From Niabella pedocola (GTDB taxonomy: Bacteria; Bacteroidota; Bacteroidia; Chitinophagales; Chitinophagaceae): 64,000 nt of DNA. Position numbers and translations under genes: made by a program. The notes under the pieces were generated by a model. That model had not been told where the DNA came from and searched no databases. It saw nothing but the letters and a program-made list of their open reading frames with translations. The stretch's first letter is position 1; each line of letters begins with the position of its first letter. The stretch is from positions 186,001-250,000 of the forward strand of contig NZ_JAJNEC010000007.1 in assembly GCF_021044425.1 (NCBI RefSeq), read 5' to 3'. Of this stretch, positions 1 through 8,524 are shown piece by piece.

Positions 1-296
1 CGTTTCAACAGCTGTAATGAATGCCCCTTCAAAGCGTTCGCATATGCTTCCCGGTCAGGAAGCTATTGTGCAGAATCAGAAACGGAATCGGGCTAAGGAA
101 TGCCGGTGACGATCAACAGACAGGTGGAGCGGCATAAACCGGCACGGCGTATACCGGATGAGCGGAACATACAACAGGAGAGCCTTTCCGCGGCAGCGGT
201 TAACCGATATATAAACAACCCCTCTGCATTCGCTATCTCCGTTTGGGATGCCGCTGTGAATTTTGCCAGCTGTAGTCTTTTGCCTAATTTAGTTGT
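1..296. other. Upstream region without a recognisable gene
   Basis: I see no convincing coding sequence here. Short open frames on both strands overlap each other and run into the SIMPL gene, and none has a recognisable domain or signal peptide. A weak promoter-like pair (TTTG at 262-265 and TAATTTAG at 284-291, 18 bases apart) sits just before the SIMPL start codon; it matches the Bacteroidota consensus in all but one base of the -7 box. Confidence 0.4.
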
Positions 297-1070
297 ATGA
301 GCAACACAGAAAACACAGCAACGAACACCGTTTCCGGAAACCGCAGTTTCATCGGTCTTGTTATTATTGGAATCTGCATTGTGCTGGCGGGGTTCATTGT
401 TGCCGGCGCCTATAAGTATAAATTCAAAACCCGTCAAACCATACGGGTTACGGGCAGCGCGGAAAAAGATTTCACCAGTGATCTTATTGCCTGGAACGGC
501 AGTTATAACCGCACAGACTTTGATTTAAAAGCCGCATATGCCCAGTTAAAACAGGATGAGACCAATGTGCGCAATTATCTCACACGGAAAGGCATTACGC
601 CGCAGCAGATGATCTTTTCTTCCGTAAAGATCGATAAGATCTTCCGGTCGAACTATAGCGAAGAAACAAAATCGACCACCACTACTTTTGGCGGTTATAA
701 CCTTACGCAGAATGTAAAAGTAGAATCGGGCGATATTGCAAAGGTAGAAGCGCTTTCACGGGAAATTACAGAGCTGATCGAAACCGGTATCGAACTCAAC
801 TCCCCCGAACCGCTCTACTTTTACACCAAGCTTGCCGATCTTAAGCTGGACCTGCTGGCCAAAGCTGCAGCAGATGCACGTAAGCGTGCAGAAACCATTG
901 CCAAGAATACCGGCGGTGCTTTGGGCAACGTGGTTAAGGCCAATATGGGCATCTTTCAAATCACCGGGCAAAACAGTAATGAAGATTACAGCTATGGGGG
1001 AACGTTCAATACCGCTGCCAAAAACAAAACGGCGAGTATTACCGTGAACCTGGAATGTGTGGTGCAATAA
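297..1070 (+). CDS. SIMPL domain (DUF541) membrane-anchored protein
   Basis: This 257-residue protein has a short polar N-terminus, one hydrophobic helix at about residues 17-39, and then a SIMPL-type domain (about 48-255) exposed outside the inner membrane. The N-terminal part of the domain begins with the typical TIRVTGSAEKDF stretch, and the C-terminal half carries the usual repeated alanine- and arginine-rich helix (AAADARKRAETIA) followed by NLECVVQ. SIMPL/DUF541 proteins are widespread periplasmic or envelope proteins of poorly defined role, so no reaction is assigned. It stands alone, is followed at once by a strong hairpin, and converges on the RNA helicase gene. The start is an ATG with a weak promoter just upstream, so the mRNA leader would be very short. 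Confidence 0.85.
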   Translation: MSNTENTATNTVSGNRSFIGLVIIGICIVLAGFIVAGAYKYKFKTRQTIRVTGSAEKDFTSDLIAWNGSYNRTDFDLKAAYAQLKQDETNVRNYLTRKGITPQQMIFSSVKIDKIFRSNYSEETKSTTTTFGGYNLTQNVKVESGDIAKVEALSREITELIETGIELNSPEPLYFYTKLADLKLDLLAKAAADARKRAETIAKNTGGALGNVVKANMGIFQITGQNSNEDYSYGGTFNTAAKNKTASITVNLECVVQ

Positions 1071-1074
1071 AAAA

Positions 1075-1109
1075 GTGAGCAGCGAAATACGTCACATTTC
1101 GCTGCTCAC
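1075..1109. terminator. Bidirectional intrinsic terminator
   Basis: A perfect 13-bp stem (GTGAGCAGCGAAA at 1075-1087 with its complement at 1097-1109) encloses a 9-base loop. It lies between two convergent genes. On the minus strand the stem is followed by a TTTTTT tract, so it should stop the helicase transcript efficiently; on the plus strand the downstream stretch is only moderately T-rich. Confidence 0.85.
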
Positions 1110-1139
1110 ACTTATATGCTTATTTTGTTGTAAGTCTTA

Positions 1140-2801
1140 TCACTTTCTGCGTCCGCCGCCACTTTCGGCGTCGTTCATACGGATCCTTCTTCCCCGGTAG
1201 TTTTTACCATCCAGCGCCTTGATCATGATGCGTGCAGAAGCCGTATCCACTTCTACCCAGCTGTTCATTTCCTTCATATCGATCCGGCCCAGGTTGTCTT
1301 TACTCAGGCGGCTCATATCCAGGATAAACTGCAGGAAGCTGGCCTTATAAAAGCCGTCTTTTGTGCCCAGGTTTACAAACAGGCGCTGGTACTGCCCGCT
1401 ACCGGATGCGCGTCCGCCGCGGCCACCCCGCTCCTGTGCACGTGCACCTTTACGGTCATCCCCTCCGCGGTCATTCCGCAGGTTCAGATCCACGGAGTTC
1501 TCATAATACTTTAAGAACCGGTCAAATTCCAGGGCGGCAACACGTTGCAATACTTCTTCTTTGCTGATGTTTTCAAACTTTTCCTCTAACACCGGTACGT
1601 AGGCTTCATATTCCCCATGACTGATATCGGCTTTGAGCATTTTATCAATAAAATGGAAGAACTGCTTCCGGCAAACATCTTTCCCGGATGGAATATCGAT
1701 CTTATTAAACTTCGTGTTGATCAGTTTCTCAATTTGTCTTAAGCGGTACACTTCTTTCGGTGTTACGATAGAAATGGAGATACCACTCAATCCTGCACGG
1801 CCGGTCCGGCCACTCCGGTGGGTATACACCTCCGTATCATCAGGAAGCTCATAATTGATTACGTGTGTGATCCCCTGCACGTCAATTCCGCGTGCCGCCA
1901 CATCTGTAGCAATTAACAGCTCCAGCGATTTCTCGCGGAAACGGGCCATTACCTTGTCCCGTTGTGCCTGGGTAAGATCTCCGTGCAACGCTTCAATATC
2001 ATATCCCTCACGGATCAGCTGCTCGGTAATTTGCTGGGCATCTGCTTTAGTTCTTGTAAATACAATACCATACATGCCCGGGTTAAAATCGATAATGCGT
2101 TTTAATGTTTCGTACCGGTTGATGTGCTGGGTCTGATAATATTGGTGTGCGATATTGGTGTTGGCTGAATTGGCCTTGCCTACCGTAATTTCAAAAGGGT
2201 TTTCCATATAGCGCTTGCTCACCTGGCGGATTTCCTTGGGCATGGTAGCGCTAAATAACCAGGTGCTCTGGCGGTTGGGTGTTTCTTTAAGGATGAACTC
2301 AATATCGTCCTTAAAACCCATGTTCAGCATTTCATCGGCCTCATCCAGTACTACATAATGAATATCTTCCAGGTTGATTGCTTTACGCTCAATTAAATCA
2401 ATTAACCGTCCCGGAGTAGCCACCACAATATGTGTACCTCTTTTTATTTCACGGATCTGCTGGCTGATGGCTGTTCCACCATATACCGCCGTAACCCCAA
2501 TGCTCGCATTTTTTTGGCGGAAGGACTGCAGGTCGTTTGCGATCTGCAGGCATAATTCACGGGTAGGGCAAATGATCAGGGCCTGAGGTGCAGGAAATGA
2601 CCGGTCGATCAATTGCAGCAACGGTAAACCAAAGGCAGCCGTTTTACCGGTACCCGTCTGCGCCAGTCCTATAAAGTCTTTTGTTCCCTGTAATAAAACC
2701 GGTATTGCTTGTTCCTGTATCGGAGTAGGTGTTTGAAAACCTATTTGCTGTAATGACTGAAGTAATCCCTCTTCAATTCCCAACGATTCAAATGTAACCA
2801 C
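1140..2801 (-). CDS. DEAD-box ATP-dependent RNA helicase with DbpA-like C-terminal domain
   Basis: An RNA helicase that unwinds or remodels RNA, probably in ribosome assembly or cold adaptation. All family motifs are visible: Q motif (GFQTPTPIQEQ), motif I (AQTGTGKT), Ia (PTRELC), II (DEAD), III (SAT) and VI (HRSGRTGRAG). A basic RGG-type linker (ERGGRGGRASGSG) leads to a final segment of about 83 residues that resembles the DbpA/CsdA RNA-binding domain, so the protein is closer to CsdA/DeaD or DbpA than to RhlE. I place the start at the GTG at 2801. An in-frame ATG exists at 2876, but it lies upstream of the apparent -7 box at 2828-2835, and the 25 extra residues look unlike a helicase N-terminus. 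The exact start is uncertain. Confidence 0.88.
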   Translation of the reverse strand: MVTFESLGIEEGLLQSLQQIGFQTPTPIQEQAIPVLLQGTKDFIGLAQTGTGKTAAFGLPLLQLIDRSFPAPQALIICPTRELCLQIANDLQSFRQKNASIGVTAVYGGTAISQQIREIKRGTHIVVATPGRLIDLIERKAINLEDIHYVVLDEADEMLNMGFKDDIEFILKETPNRQSTWLFSATMPKEIRQVSKRYMENPFEITVGKANSANTNIAHQYYQTQHINRYETLKRIIDFNPGMYGIVFTRTKADAQQITEQLIREGYDIEALHGDLTQAQRDKVMARFREKSLELLIATDVAARGIDVQGITHVINYELPDDTEVYTHRSGRTGRAGLSGISISIVTPKEVYRLRQIEKLINTKFNKIDIPSGKDVCRKQFFHFIDKMLKADISHGEYEAYVPVLEEKFENISKEEVLQRVAALEFDRFLKYYENSVDLNLRNDRGGDDRKGARAQERGGRGGRASGSGQYQRLFVNLGTKDGFYKASFLQFILDMSRLSKDNLGRIDMKEMNSWVEVDTASARIMIKALDGKNYRGRRIRMNDAESGGGRRK

Positions 2802-2827
2802 TAAAATATTTTTATAAATTGAACCCG

Positions 2828-2835
2828 CAAAGGTA
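2828..2835 (-). promoter_or_regulatory. -7 promoter box of the RNA helicase gene
   Basis: TACCTTTG on the minus strand matches the Bacteroidota -7 consensus TAnnTTTG. Transcription would begin near 2822, about 20 bases before the proposed GTG start, followed by an A/T-rich leader. No good -33 TTTG is at the right spacing. Confidence 0.6.
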
Positions 2836-2896
2836 TGATATTTTTCGTTCTTCGGACCTGAAGTCTCAAAGAGCAAAGAGCGAAGTGCATAAAAAA

Positions 2897-2921
2897 GCCA
2901 TCCTGCCTGTTTGGGGATGGC
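2897..2921 (-). terminator. Intrinsic terminator of the small lipoprotein gene
   Basis: GCCATCC at 2897-2903 pairs with GGATGGC at 2915-2921. On the minus strand the hairpin is followed by TTTTTT. It lies between the lipoprotein stop codon and the helicase promoter, which separates the two transcription units. Confidence 0.75.
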
Positions 2922-2946
2922 CTTTTATTTGCCGAATATAGATAAC

Positions 2947-3156
2947 TTATTTCTTTATAGATTGACCATCCGAAGTATCAAATGCAGGGACATTATTCGT
3001 ATCCAGGTTGATTACGGTATCAATATTTGCCGGAGGTACCGGTATGGTATCCGGAGCCACGGCCGTAGAATCTGCCCCCTTTTCACCCTCGGCATTATTG
3101 TTACATGACGCAAAGCCTATCGAGCTGATTGCCAGTAGAATAAATAGCTTCTTCAT
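2947..3156 (-). CDS. Small putative lipoprotein
   Basis: A 69-residue protein of unknown function. The first 17 residues form a lipoprotein signal peptide ending in a lipobox (GFAS|C, lipidated Cys18). The mature part is only about 50 residues, acidic, and rich in Asp, Thr, Pro and Val, with no predicted fold; it reads like a flexible surface or periplasmic tether. It has its own terminator and stands alone, divergent from the sigma factor gene. Such short lipoproteins are common in Chitinophagaceae and are usually annotated as hypothetical. The coding call rests on the clean signal peptide, a good start and the terminator rather than on homology. Confidence 0.7.
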   Translation of the reverse strand: MKKLFILLAISSIGFASCNNNAEGEKGADSTAVAPDTIPVPPANIDTVINLDTNNVPAFDTSDGQSIKK

Positions 3157-3293
3157 TACCTTAAAATTTTAGATTAGTACTTAAAGATTAATACAAAACT
3201 TAGGGAAAGGTAACCCCTCCGCCGGTAAAAAAGTTTTTCTTAGTGAGAAAGGGTTACTATTTTTAAAAAAAAGTATTATAAACAGAACAAAGC

Positions 3294-3860
3294 GTGAAAG
3301 AGACGATCTTAGAACAGGAAATATTGCTACTGAAGGGTTTAGCGCGCAATGATAAGAAATCAACCGAAGAAATATACAAACAGCATTACAACCTCATTCA
3401 GGCTTTGGTAGTCAATAATAATGGTACTGCCGACGATGCCCGGGATATTTTCCAGGAAGCGATGGTAGTGCTCTTTGAAAAGGCGCGTTCAGGCACATTT
3501 GAACTTAACTGCCAGATCAAAACGTATTTGTACTCAGTAGCTAAACGTCTGTGGCTGAAGAAATTACAGCAGCAAAGCCGGTTTACTGAGGAGTGGAATG
3601 ATTCAGGGAACCTGGTAAAAGTGGAGGAAGACCTGGAGGTTCATGAGCAAAAAGACCAGGAGTACGACCTGATGCATCATTCGATCCAGCACCTGGGTGA
3701 GCCTTGTAAAAGTTTATTGGAGGCATTTTATTTTAAGAAAAAGAGCATGCAGGAGATCGCCGAAAATTTTGGCTATACGAATGCGGAAAATGCAAAAACC
3801 CAGAAATACAAATGCCTGATGCGGTTGAAAAAAATTTTCTTTTCTCAATATAAAAAGTAG
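3294..3860 (+). CDS. ECF-type RNA polymerase sigma factor
   Basis: A 188-residue sigma-70 family factor with only regions 2 and 4. Region 2 spans about residues 25-90 (DDARDIFQEAMVVLFEKA followed by the -10 recognition helix) and region 4 about 130-183, where the CKSLLEAFYFKKKSMQEIAENFGY stretch forms the HTH. There is no region 3, as in extracytoplasmic-function sigma factors. The start codon is GTG. The next gene begins seven bases after the stop codon and encodes a membrane protein with an anti-sigma-like N-terminus, so the two very likely form a sigma/regulator pair responding to an envelope signal. Which genes it controls cannot be read from this window. Confidence 0.88.
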   Translation: MKETILEQEILLLKGLARNDKKSTEEIYKQHYNLIQALVVNNNGTADDARDIFQEAMVVLFEKARSGTFELNCQIKTYLYSVAKRLWLKKLQQQSRFTEEWNDSGNLVKVEEDLEVHEQKDQEYDLMHHSIQHLGEPCKSLLEAFYFKKKSMQEIAENFGYTNAENAKTQKYKCLMRLKKIFFSQYKK

Positions 3861-3867
3861 TTGGATA

Positions 3868-5010
3868 ATGCACGAGCACGACAATATATTGTTAACCGAG
3901 GCGGTAGAACGGTATATTTCCGGGGAAATGACTCCAGATGAACGTTTACATTTCGAAAACTTAAGAAAGGCCGATAGCGAAATCGACCAGATGGTGGTTA
4001 CCCATACATTGTTTATGCAGCGTATGAACCGCTACAATGAATGGCAGAAATTTCATGCTTCCCTGAACGAGATCCACACCGATTTGGCTGCCCAGGGAAA
4101 AATCGATTCTCCCGCACTTAAAGGAAAAGCCAAACTGGCCTACCTGTACAACCGGTATAAAAGAGTGGCATCCATTGCGGCCTCAATTGCAGGGCTTACC
4201 GCTTTAATGGTTTCCGCCATCCTCTGGTCGGTAACACCCAAAACCCATAATGCGCAGCAGATTGAAAACCTGAGCCGGAATCTCAGTTCTCTTGAAAATA
4301 AATCACGGAAACAGGCCGAAGAAATCAATAATCTTAAAAACAGCCAGGGCAGCGATGCTAAAACTCCCGAGATCACCTATAGCTCTGGGGGAACAGGTTT
4401 CATCATTGACAGTAAAGGATTGCTGGTAACCAATGCTCATGTAATCCAGAATGCACAAAATATAGCGGTGGCCAGTAATACTGGGATCGAGTATTTTGCC
4501 GAAGTGGTGTATACAGATCCTGTAAGAGATATTGCGCTGTTAAAGATCACCGATAAGGATTTTAAATCGCTGCCTCCGATTCCATACGGGTTCTCCCGCA
4601 AAATGGCCGATCTGGCGGAGCCGGTGTTCACCCTGGGCTATCCCCGTGAAGACGAAGAAATTTCTTACAACCAGGGCTACCTGAGTGCAAAAACGGGCTT
4701 TAACGGAGATACGCTTAGCTGCCAGATACAAATCTCGGCCAACCGTGGAAACAGCGGAAGCCCCATTCTGAACAATGAGGGCGATGTGATTGGTGTGTTA
4801 AACGGGCGCCAGAAAGACCAGGAAGGGGTCGCTTTCTTTATCCGGTCTAAAAATCTTTATAATATCCTGAATGAAGTCAAAAACAAGGAGAAAAATGACT
4901 CCGTCATCCAGAATGTGAAGCTGAATACAAAATCCTCCATAGCCAGTCTGAATCGCACACAGCAGACAAAGAAGATCCAGGATTATGTATTTGTAGTGAA
5001 AGTGAATTAA
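3868..5010 (+). CDS. Membrane-anchored trypsin-like serine protease with anti-sigma-like N-terminus
   Basis: A 380-residue fusion. Residues 1-95 are cytoplasmic and resemble the N-terminal sigma-binding part of anti-sigma factors (LTEAVERYISGEMTPDERL). One transmembrane helix (about 97-120) and a short coiled coil (about 131-155) follow. The rest is a DegP/HtrA-like trypsin domain with a full triad: His191 in TNAHV, Asp221 in DPVRDIALL and Ser296 in GNSGSP. There is no PDZ domain. The topology puts the protease in the periplasm and the sigma-binding part inside. The gene follows the ECF sigma factor by seven bases, which supports a signalling role; direct protease-dependent release of the sigma factor is inference. 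A good terminator follows. Confidence 0.85.
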   Translation: MHEHDNILLTEAVERYISGEMTPDERLHFENLRKADSEIDQMVVTHTLFMQRMNRYNEWQKFHASLNEIHTDLAAQGKIDSPALKGKAKLAYLYNRYKRVASIAASIAGLTALMVSAILWSVTPKTHNAQQIENLSRNLSSLENKSRKQAEEINNLKNSQGSDAKTPEITYSSGGTGFIIDSKGLLVTNAHVIQNAQNIAVASNTGIEYFAEVVYTDPVRDIALLKITDKDFKSLPPIPYGFSRKMADLAEPVFTLGYPREDEEISYNQGYLSAKTGFNGDTLSCQIQISANRGNSGSPILNNEGDVIGVLNGRQKDQEGVAFFIRSKNLYNILNEVKNKEKNDSVIQNVKLNTKSSIASLNRTQQTKKIQDYVFVVKVN

Positions 5011-5036
5011 TCTTTTTTTAGTCATTAACCAAACCC

Positions 5037-5069
5037 AAAGAGGGTGTCTCAGATTGAGGCACCCTCTTT
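5037..5069 (+). terminator. Intrinsic terminator after the sigma/protease pair
   Basis: AAAGAGGGTG (5037-5046) pairs with CACCCTCTTT (5060-5069), extended inside by CTC/GAG. It sits 27 bases after the protease stop codon and ends in a short T-rich stretch. Confidence 0.8.
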
Positions 5070-5159
5070 ATTTGAGCGGAGCCCGATGAGCCGGCAGTTT
5101 TCCGGTCATTGAACGGAATCTTTTTTGAAATCAACGCCTCCTTTGAAAATACAGGGCAC

Positions 5160-7652
5160 TTACAGCATATCCACATCGGGGATCACCACCACTGATTTAT
5201 ACCTTTTTTCCTGGTGCAATTGTGCGATCTTGAAAAGGATATCCTGTTTACATTGAGTGATCAAACGTGTATTCCGGGGTAGTTTTAACAGCAGTTCCAT
5301 CAGGTACTGGTTCCGCACTTTATTGATCAGCGGCTCGGAAGGCCCCATAATAAACCGGCCATAGGGATCCTGCAGGCCGGAAGCGAACCAGGCCGCCGCA
5401 TCCTGTACCACCTCTTTGATCTTATTTTTAAACGTAAGCCGGATCAGTCTTGTATAAGGCGGATAACCAAATTGCTCCCTTTTGGGCAGCTCATCATCAA
5501 AGAGCGCCCGGTAATTGTGCCGCTGTACCTGCAATAATACCGGGTGCTCCGGCTGGGTGGTTTGTACCATTACTTTGCCCACACCATGTTTCCTTCCGGC
5601 ACGGCCGCTTACCTGCTCCATCAGCTGAAATGCCCGCTCATTGACCCGGAAATCGGCAAACGAAAGGATGCCATCCGCATCTACGATACCCACCAATTCC
5701 ACATGTTCGAAGTCCAGTCCTTTTACCACCATCTGGGTGCCCACCAGGATGTTCAGTTTCTGTTGCTCAAAGGTTTGTATCAGCTGATCGTGCGCATGTT
5801 TTCCCCGCACGGTATCCACATCCATTCTTCCGATATGGGCATGCGGCAGCAACTCCTGAAGTGCTTCTTCTACCCGCTCGGTTCCAAATTGTTTTTGAAT
5901 AAAATCATGACCGCCGCAGCTGGGGCAGGTAACCATCAGGGGATAGTTGGTGCCGCAGTAATGGCATACCAGTTTATTGTACACCTTATGATAATTCAAC
6001 GATACATCGCAGTATTTACACTGCGGAACCCAGCCACAGGTATTACAGCGCTGATAGGGTGTATACCCGCGGCGGTTTTGAAAAAGAATCACCTGTTTGT
6101 TGCGCCCCAATGTATTCCGGATGCTTTCCGCAAGCGGTGGAAAGATAATGGTATCCGCAAACTCTTTTGTCCGGTAGCGGCGGGTATCCACGAGTTCGAT
6201 CTCCGGAAGTTTTATATTCCCGAACCGCTCCGTTAGTTGTACGAGTCCGTACTTTTCGGTAACCGCATTGTTATACGATTCAAAAGATGGAGTAGCGCTG
6301 CCCAGCAGCACCTTACATCCTTTAAACAACGAAGAAAAGTAAATGGCCGCATCCCGGGCATGATACCTTGGGGCGGGCTCCATTTGTTTATAGGAAGGAT
6401 CGTGCTCCTCATCACAAACGATCAATCCCAGGTCGTAGAAAGGCAGGAACAGGGAAGAACGGGCCCCCAGTACAATTTTCAGCGATCCGTCTTTTACCTT
6501 ATTCCAGATCTCTACCCGTTCATTTTGTGAAAACCGCGAATGGTATACGCCGATATGCCCTCCAAAATGCCGCTGCAGCCGCCGGATGGTTTGCGAGGTT
6601 AATGCGATCTCCGGCAGCATATACAGTACCTGCCGGCCCTGGCGGATCTGCGCTTCGATCAGGTGAATATAGATCTCCGTTTTTCCGCTTGAGGTAACCC
6701 CATGCAGCAAGCACACATCTTTTTCAGAAAAGACCGTCCGGATACTTTCAAGCGCTGCGGATTGAGCAGCAGATAGTTCAAAATTGATCTGGATGTCTTT
6801 GGGCAGGCTGCGGATCCGATCCACCGATCTTTTCTCCAGCATCAGGATCCCTTTATCCGCAAGTCCTTTTAACTGGGCATCGCTCGCACCCGTTTTCTTC
6901 AGGAGGGCCTGCTTCGTAATGGCGCCTTCCGTTTTCTGAAAGTGCAGGTACCCGAGCAACAGCTCCAGCTGCTTTTCAGCCCGCTGTAACTTGGCATCCG
7001 TATTCAGCAACTGTTCCAGTGCTGCCTCATTGTCGTAGTCCGGATGCAGCAGCACATAGGTTTCTTTTTTGGGATTGTAGCTATCTTTTAATGATTCCCA
7101 AACATAGCAGATCTTTCCCTGTATGAGGCGGTTCACCACCGGGTATACATGACTGCTATCGAGGATCAGCTGTACTTCCGTGAGCTTTAGCTCCTTGCGC
7201 AGCAACAGGGCTTCTGCCACCAGGAAAGCTTCATGATCTAGCTCGGTAAAATCGTCCCCGGCTTCTTCATTAAACACCAGGATGGTTTCACTGCTGAGTT
7301 TAAAATGCGCCGGCAGTGCGGCCGCCATCACCTCCCCTTCCGTACACATATAATACCGGGCCATCCATTCCCAAAGCTGCAGCTGTGACTCAAACACCAC
7401 CGGTGCGGCATCCAATACACTGACCAGCTCCTTTGCCTCGAAAAATTCCGGAGGTGTTTGGTGTATCCGTTTGATAACACCTGCGTATTTTTTGGTTTTA
7501 CCAAGATTTACTTCTACCCTGCACCCCACCAGCGCAGCCTCTTTCAGGTGCTCCGGAACCGCCCAGGTATAATTCAGCGGTAATGCCAGCGGGATGACCA
7601 CTTCGGCAAAATCCGTTGCTGCGGCTGATTGATAGGGCAATTCATTCTTCAT
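5160..7652 (-). CDS. priA: Primosomal protein N' (replication restart helicase PriA)
   Basis: An 830-residue 3'-5' DNA helicase that reloads the replisome at stalled forks. The N-terminal 3'-end DNA-binding domain (about 10-110) is followed by a winged-helix segment. The helicase core has Walker A (GVTSSGKT, near residue 320) and a DEEH box (near 413). Between the helicase lobes lies the diagnostic zinc-binding insert, with cysteine pairs CNTCG, CKYC, CHYCG and CPSCG between about 530 and 580. The SGRAGR-type motif VI is present. The length is typical or slightly long. The ATG overlaps the stop of the upstream plsC-like gene by four bases, so the two are translationally coupled. Confidence 0.95.
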   Translation of the reverse strand: MKNELPYQSAAATDFAEVVIPLALPLNYTWAVPEHLKEAALVGCRVEVNLGKTKKYAGVIKRIHQTPPEFFEAKELVSVLDAAPVVFESQLQLWEWMARYYMCTEGEVMAAALPAHFKLSSETILVFNEEAGDDFTELDHEAFLVAEALLLRKELKLTEVQLILDSSHVYPVVNRLIQGKICYVWESLKDSYNPKKETYVLLHPDYDNEAALEQLLNTDAKLQRAEKQLELLLGYLHFQKTEGAITKQALLKKTGASDAQLKGLADKGILMLEKRSVDRIRSLPKDIQINFELSAAQSAALESIRTVFSEKDVCLLHGVTSSGKTEIYIHLIEAQIRQGRQVLYMLPEIALTSQTIRRLQRHFGGHIGVYHSRFSQNERVEIWNKVKDGSLKIVLGARSSLFLPFYDLGLIVCDEEHDPSYKQMEPAPRYHARDAAIYFSSLFKGCKVLLGSATPSFESYNNAVTEKYGLVQLTERFGNIKLPEIELVDTRRYRTKEFADTIIFPPLAESIRNTLGRNKQVILFQNRRGYTPYQRCNTCGWVPQCKYCDVSLNYHKVYNKLVCHYCGTNYPLMVTCPSCGGHDFIQKQFGTERVEEALQELLPHAHIGRMDVDTVRGKHAHDQLIQTFEQQKLNILVGTQMVVKGLDFEHVELVGIVDADGILSFADFRVNERAFQLMEQVSGRAGRKHGVGKVMVQTTQPEHPVLLQVQRHNYRALFDDELPKREQFGYPPYTRLIRLTFKNKIKEVVQDAAAWFASGLQDPYGRFIMGPSEPLINKVRNQYLMELLLKLPRNTRLITQCKQDILFKIAQLHQEKRYKSVVVIPDVDML

Positions 7653-8413
7653 GCATTCCTTGCTTTATCCGGGTGTTTTACCCAGGTTACTTGATACTCC
7701 AGCAGCTTCTCTTCCATGAGCGAATAAACCTGCTGTTTCAGCCGCTCATGATCTTTTACCGGCCAGCCTTCCACGGGTACTTCATCCAAAAATACCACCC
7801 GGCATTTACCAGGGTTTAGCGAAAGCCGCCTGGAATAAGGCATCCGGTCGTAGGTATCCAGGAACAACACGGGCCGGATCGGGGTATTGGTTTCCAGCGC
7901 CAGTTTAAAAGCCCCGTTATAAAAATCCTTCAACGGACGGTTCGTTTCATTGAAAGTACCCTCAGGAAAAACAAAAATAGAGATTCCTTTGTTGATCACG
8001 GAACGCAGGATGCGGATACTGCGGGCCCTGCCTTCAGCCGATTTACGGTCAACGGTTACAATGGCGCGTTTGTAAATAAAGCCGAAAACGGGCAGTTTAC
8101 CCATTTCCATCTTTCCCAATGCGCGCATCGGTTTACGAAAAACCTTTACCATCACCGGAATGTCCAGGTAGGAGATATGATTGGCGATGAGGATGTATTT
8201 CTTATTGCCGTCGAAGGGTGTGGTATACGATTTCTTTACCCGGATGCCGATCATCGCAAACCAGATATCCGCCCAAAAGGTGCAAAGGGCATAAATAACA
8301 TTCCCCCCTTTTATCCGGCCCAGAAAAGCCGCAAGGATGCAAAGCGGAAAAATGAGCAGCATCACCACCAGGAAGATCAATGCCGCATAAATCATATAAA
8401 ATAATCGAAACAT
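7649..8413 (-). CDS. plsC: 1-acyl-sn-glycerol-3-phosphate acyltransferase (PlsC family)
   Basis: A 254-residue membrane acyltransferase that converts lysophosphatidic acid to phosphatidic acid in phospholipid synthesis. Two hydrophobic N-terminal helices (about 1-45) precede the acyltransferase domain. The catalytic NHxxxxD motif is NHISYLD (around 76-82), and the glycerol-3-phosphate-binding FPEGT motif is present near residue 151. It is the first gene of a two-gene operon with priA, overlapping it by four bases. A -7 box at 8428-8435 gives a very short leader. Other lysophospholipid acyltransferases share these motifs, so the substrate is inferred from the family. Confidence 0.88.
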   Translation of the reverse strand: MFRLFYMIYAALIFLVVMLLIFPLCILAAFLGRIKGGNVIYALCTFWADIWFAMIGIRVKKSYTTPFDGNKKYILIANHISYLDIPVMVKVFRKPMRALGKMEMGKLPVFGFIYKRAIVTVDRKSAEGRARSIRILRSVINKGISIFVFPEGTFNETNRPLKDFYNGAFKLALETNTPIRPVLFLDTYDRMPYSRRLSLNPGKCRVVFLDEVPVEGWPVKDHERLKQQVYSLMEEKLLEYQVTWVKHPDKARNA

Positions 8414-8427
8414 AGTGCTTAGTCCTT

Positions 8428-8435
8428 CAAAAATA
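8428..8435 (-). promoter_or_regulatory. -7 promoter box of plsC-priA
   Basis: TATTTTTG on the minus strand matches TAnnTTTG; the start codon is 15 bases downstream of the box. It is divergent from the mtaB promoter about 75 bases away. No clear -33 element. Confidence 0.5.
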
Positions 8436-8508
8436 AATGGTTATGGCAAAATACAGCATGGATATTTGTCAACAGCCGCCAAAAGGTGCCGCATCGGCTA
8501 ATTTTCCG

Positions 8509-8516
8509 TAATTTTG
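8509..8516 (+). promoter_or_regulatory. -7 promoter box of mtaB
   Basis: TAATTTTG matches the -7 consensus exactly and lies 8 bases before the ATG at 8525. This means translation cannot start at the further-upstream in-frame ATG at 8486, because that codon would lie outside the transcript. Confidence 0.6.
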
Positions 8517-8524
8517 CAGCCTTT

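Noticed and set aside
93..437. Minus-strand frame overlapping the SIMPL gene start
   Set aside because: It overlaps a well-supported gene by 140 bases and has no recognisable features.
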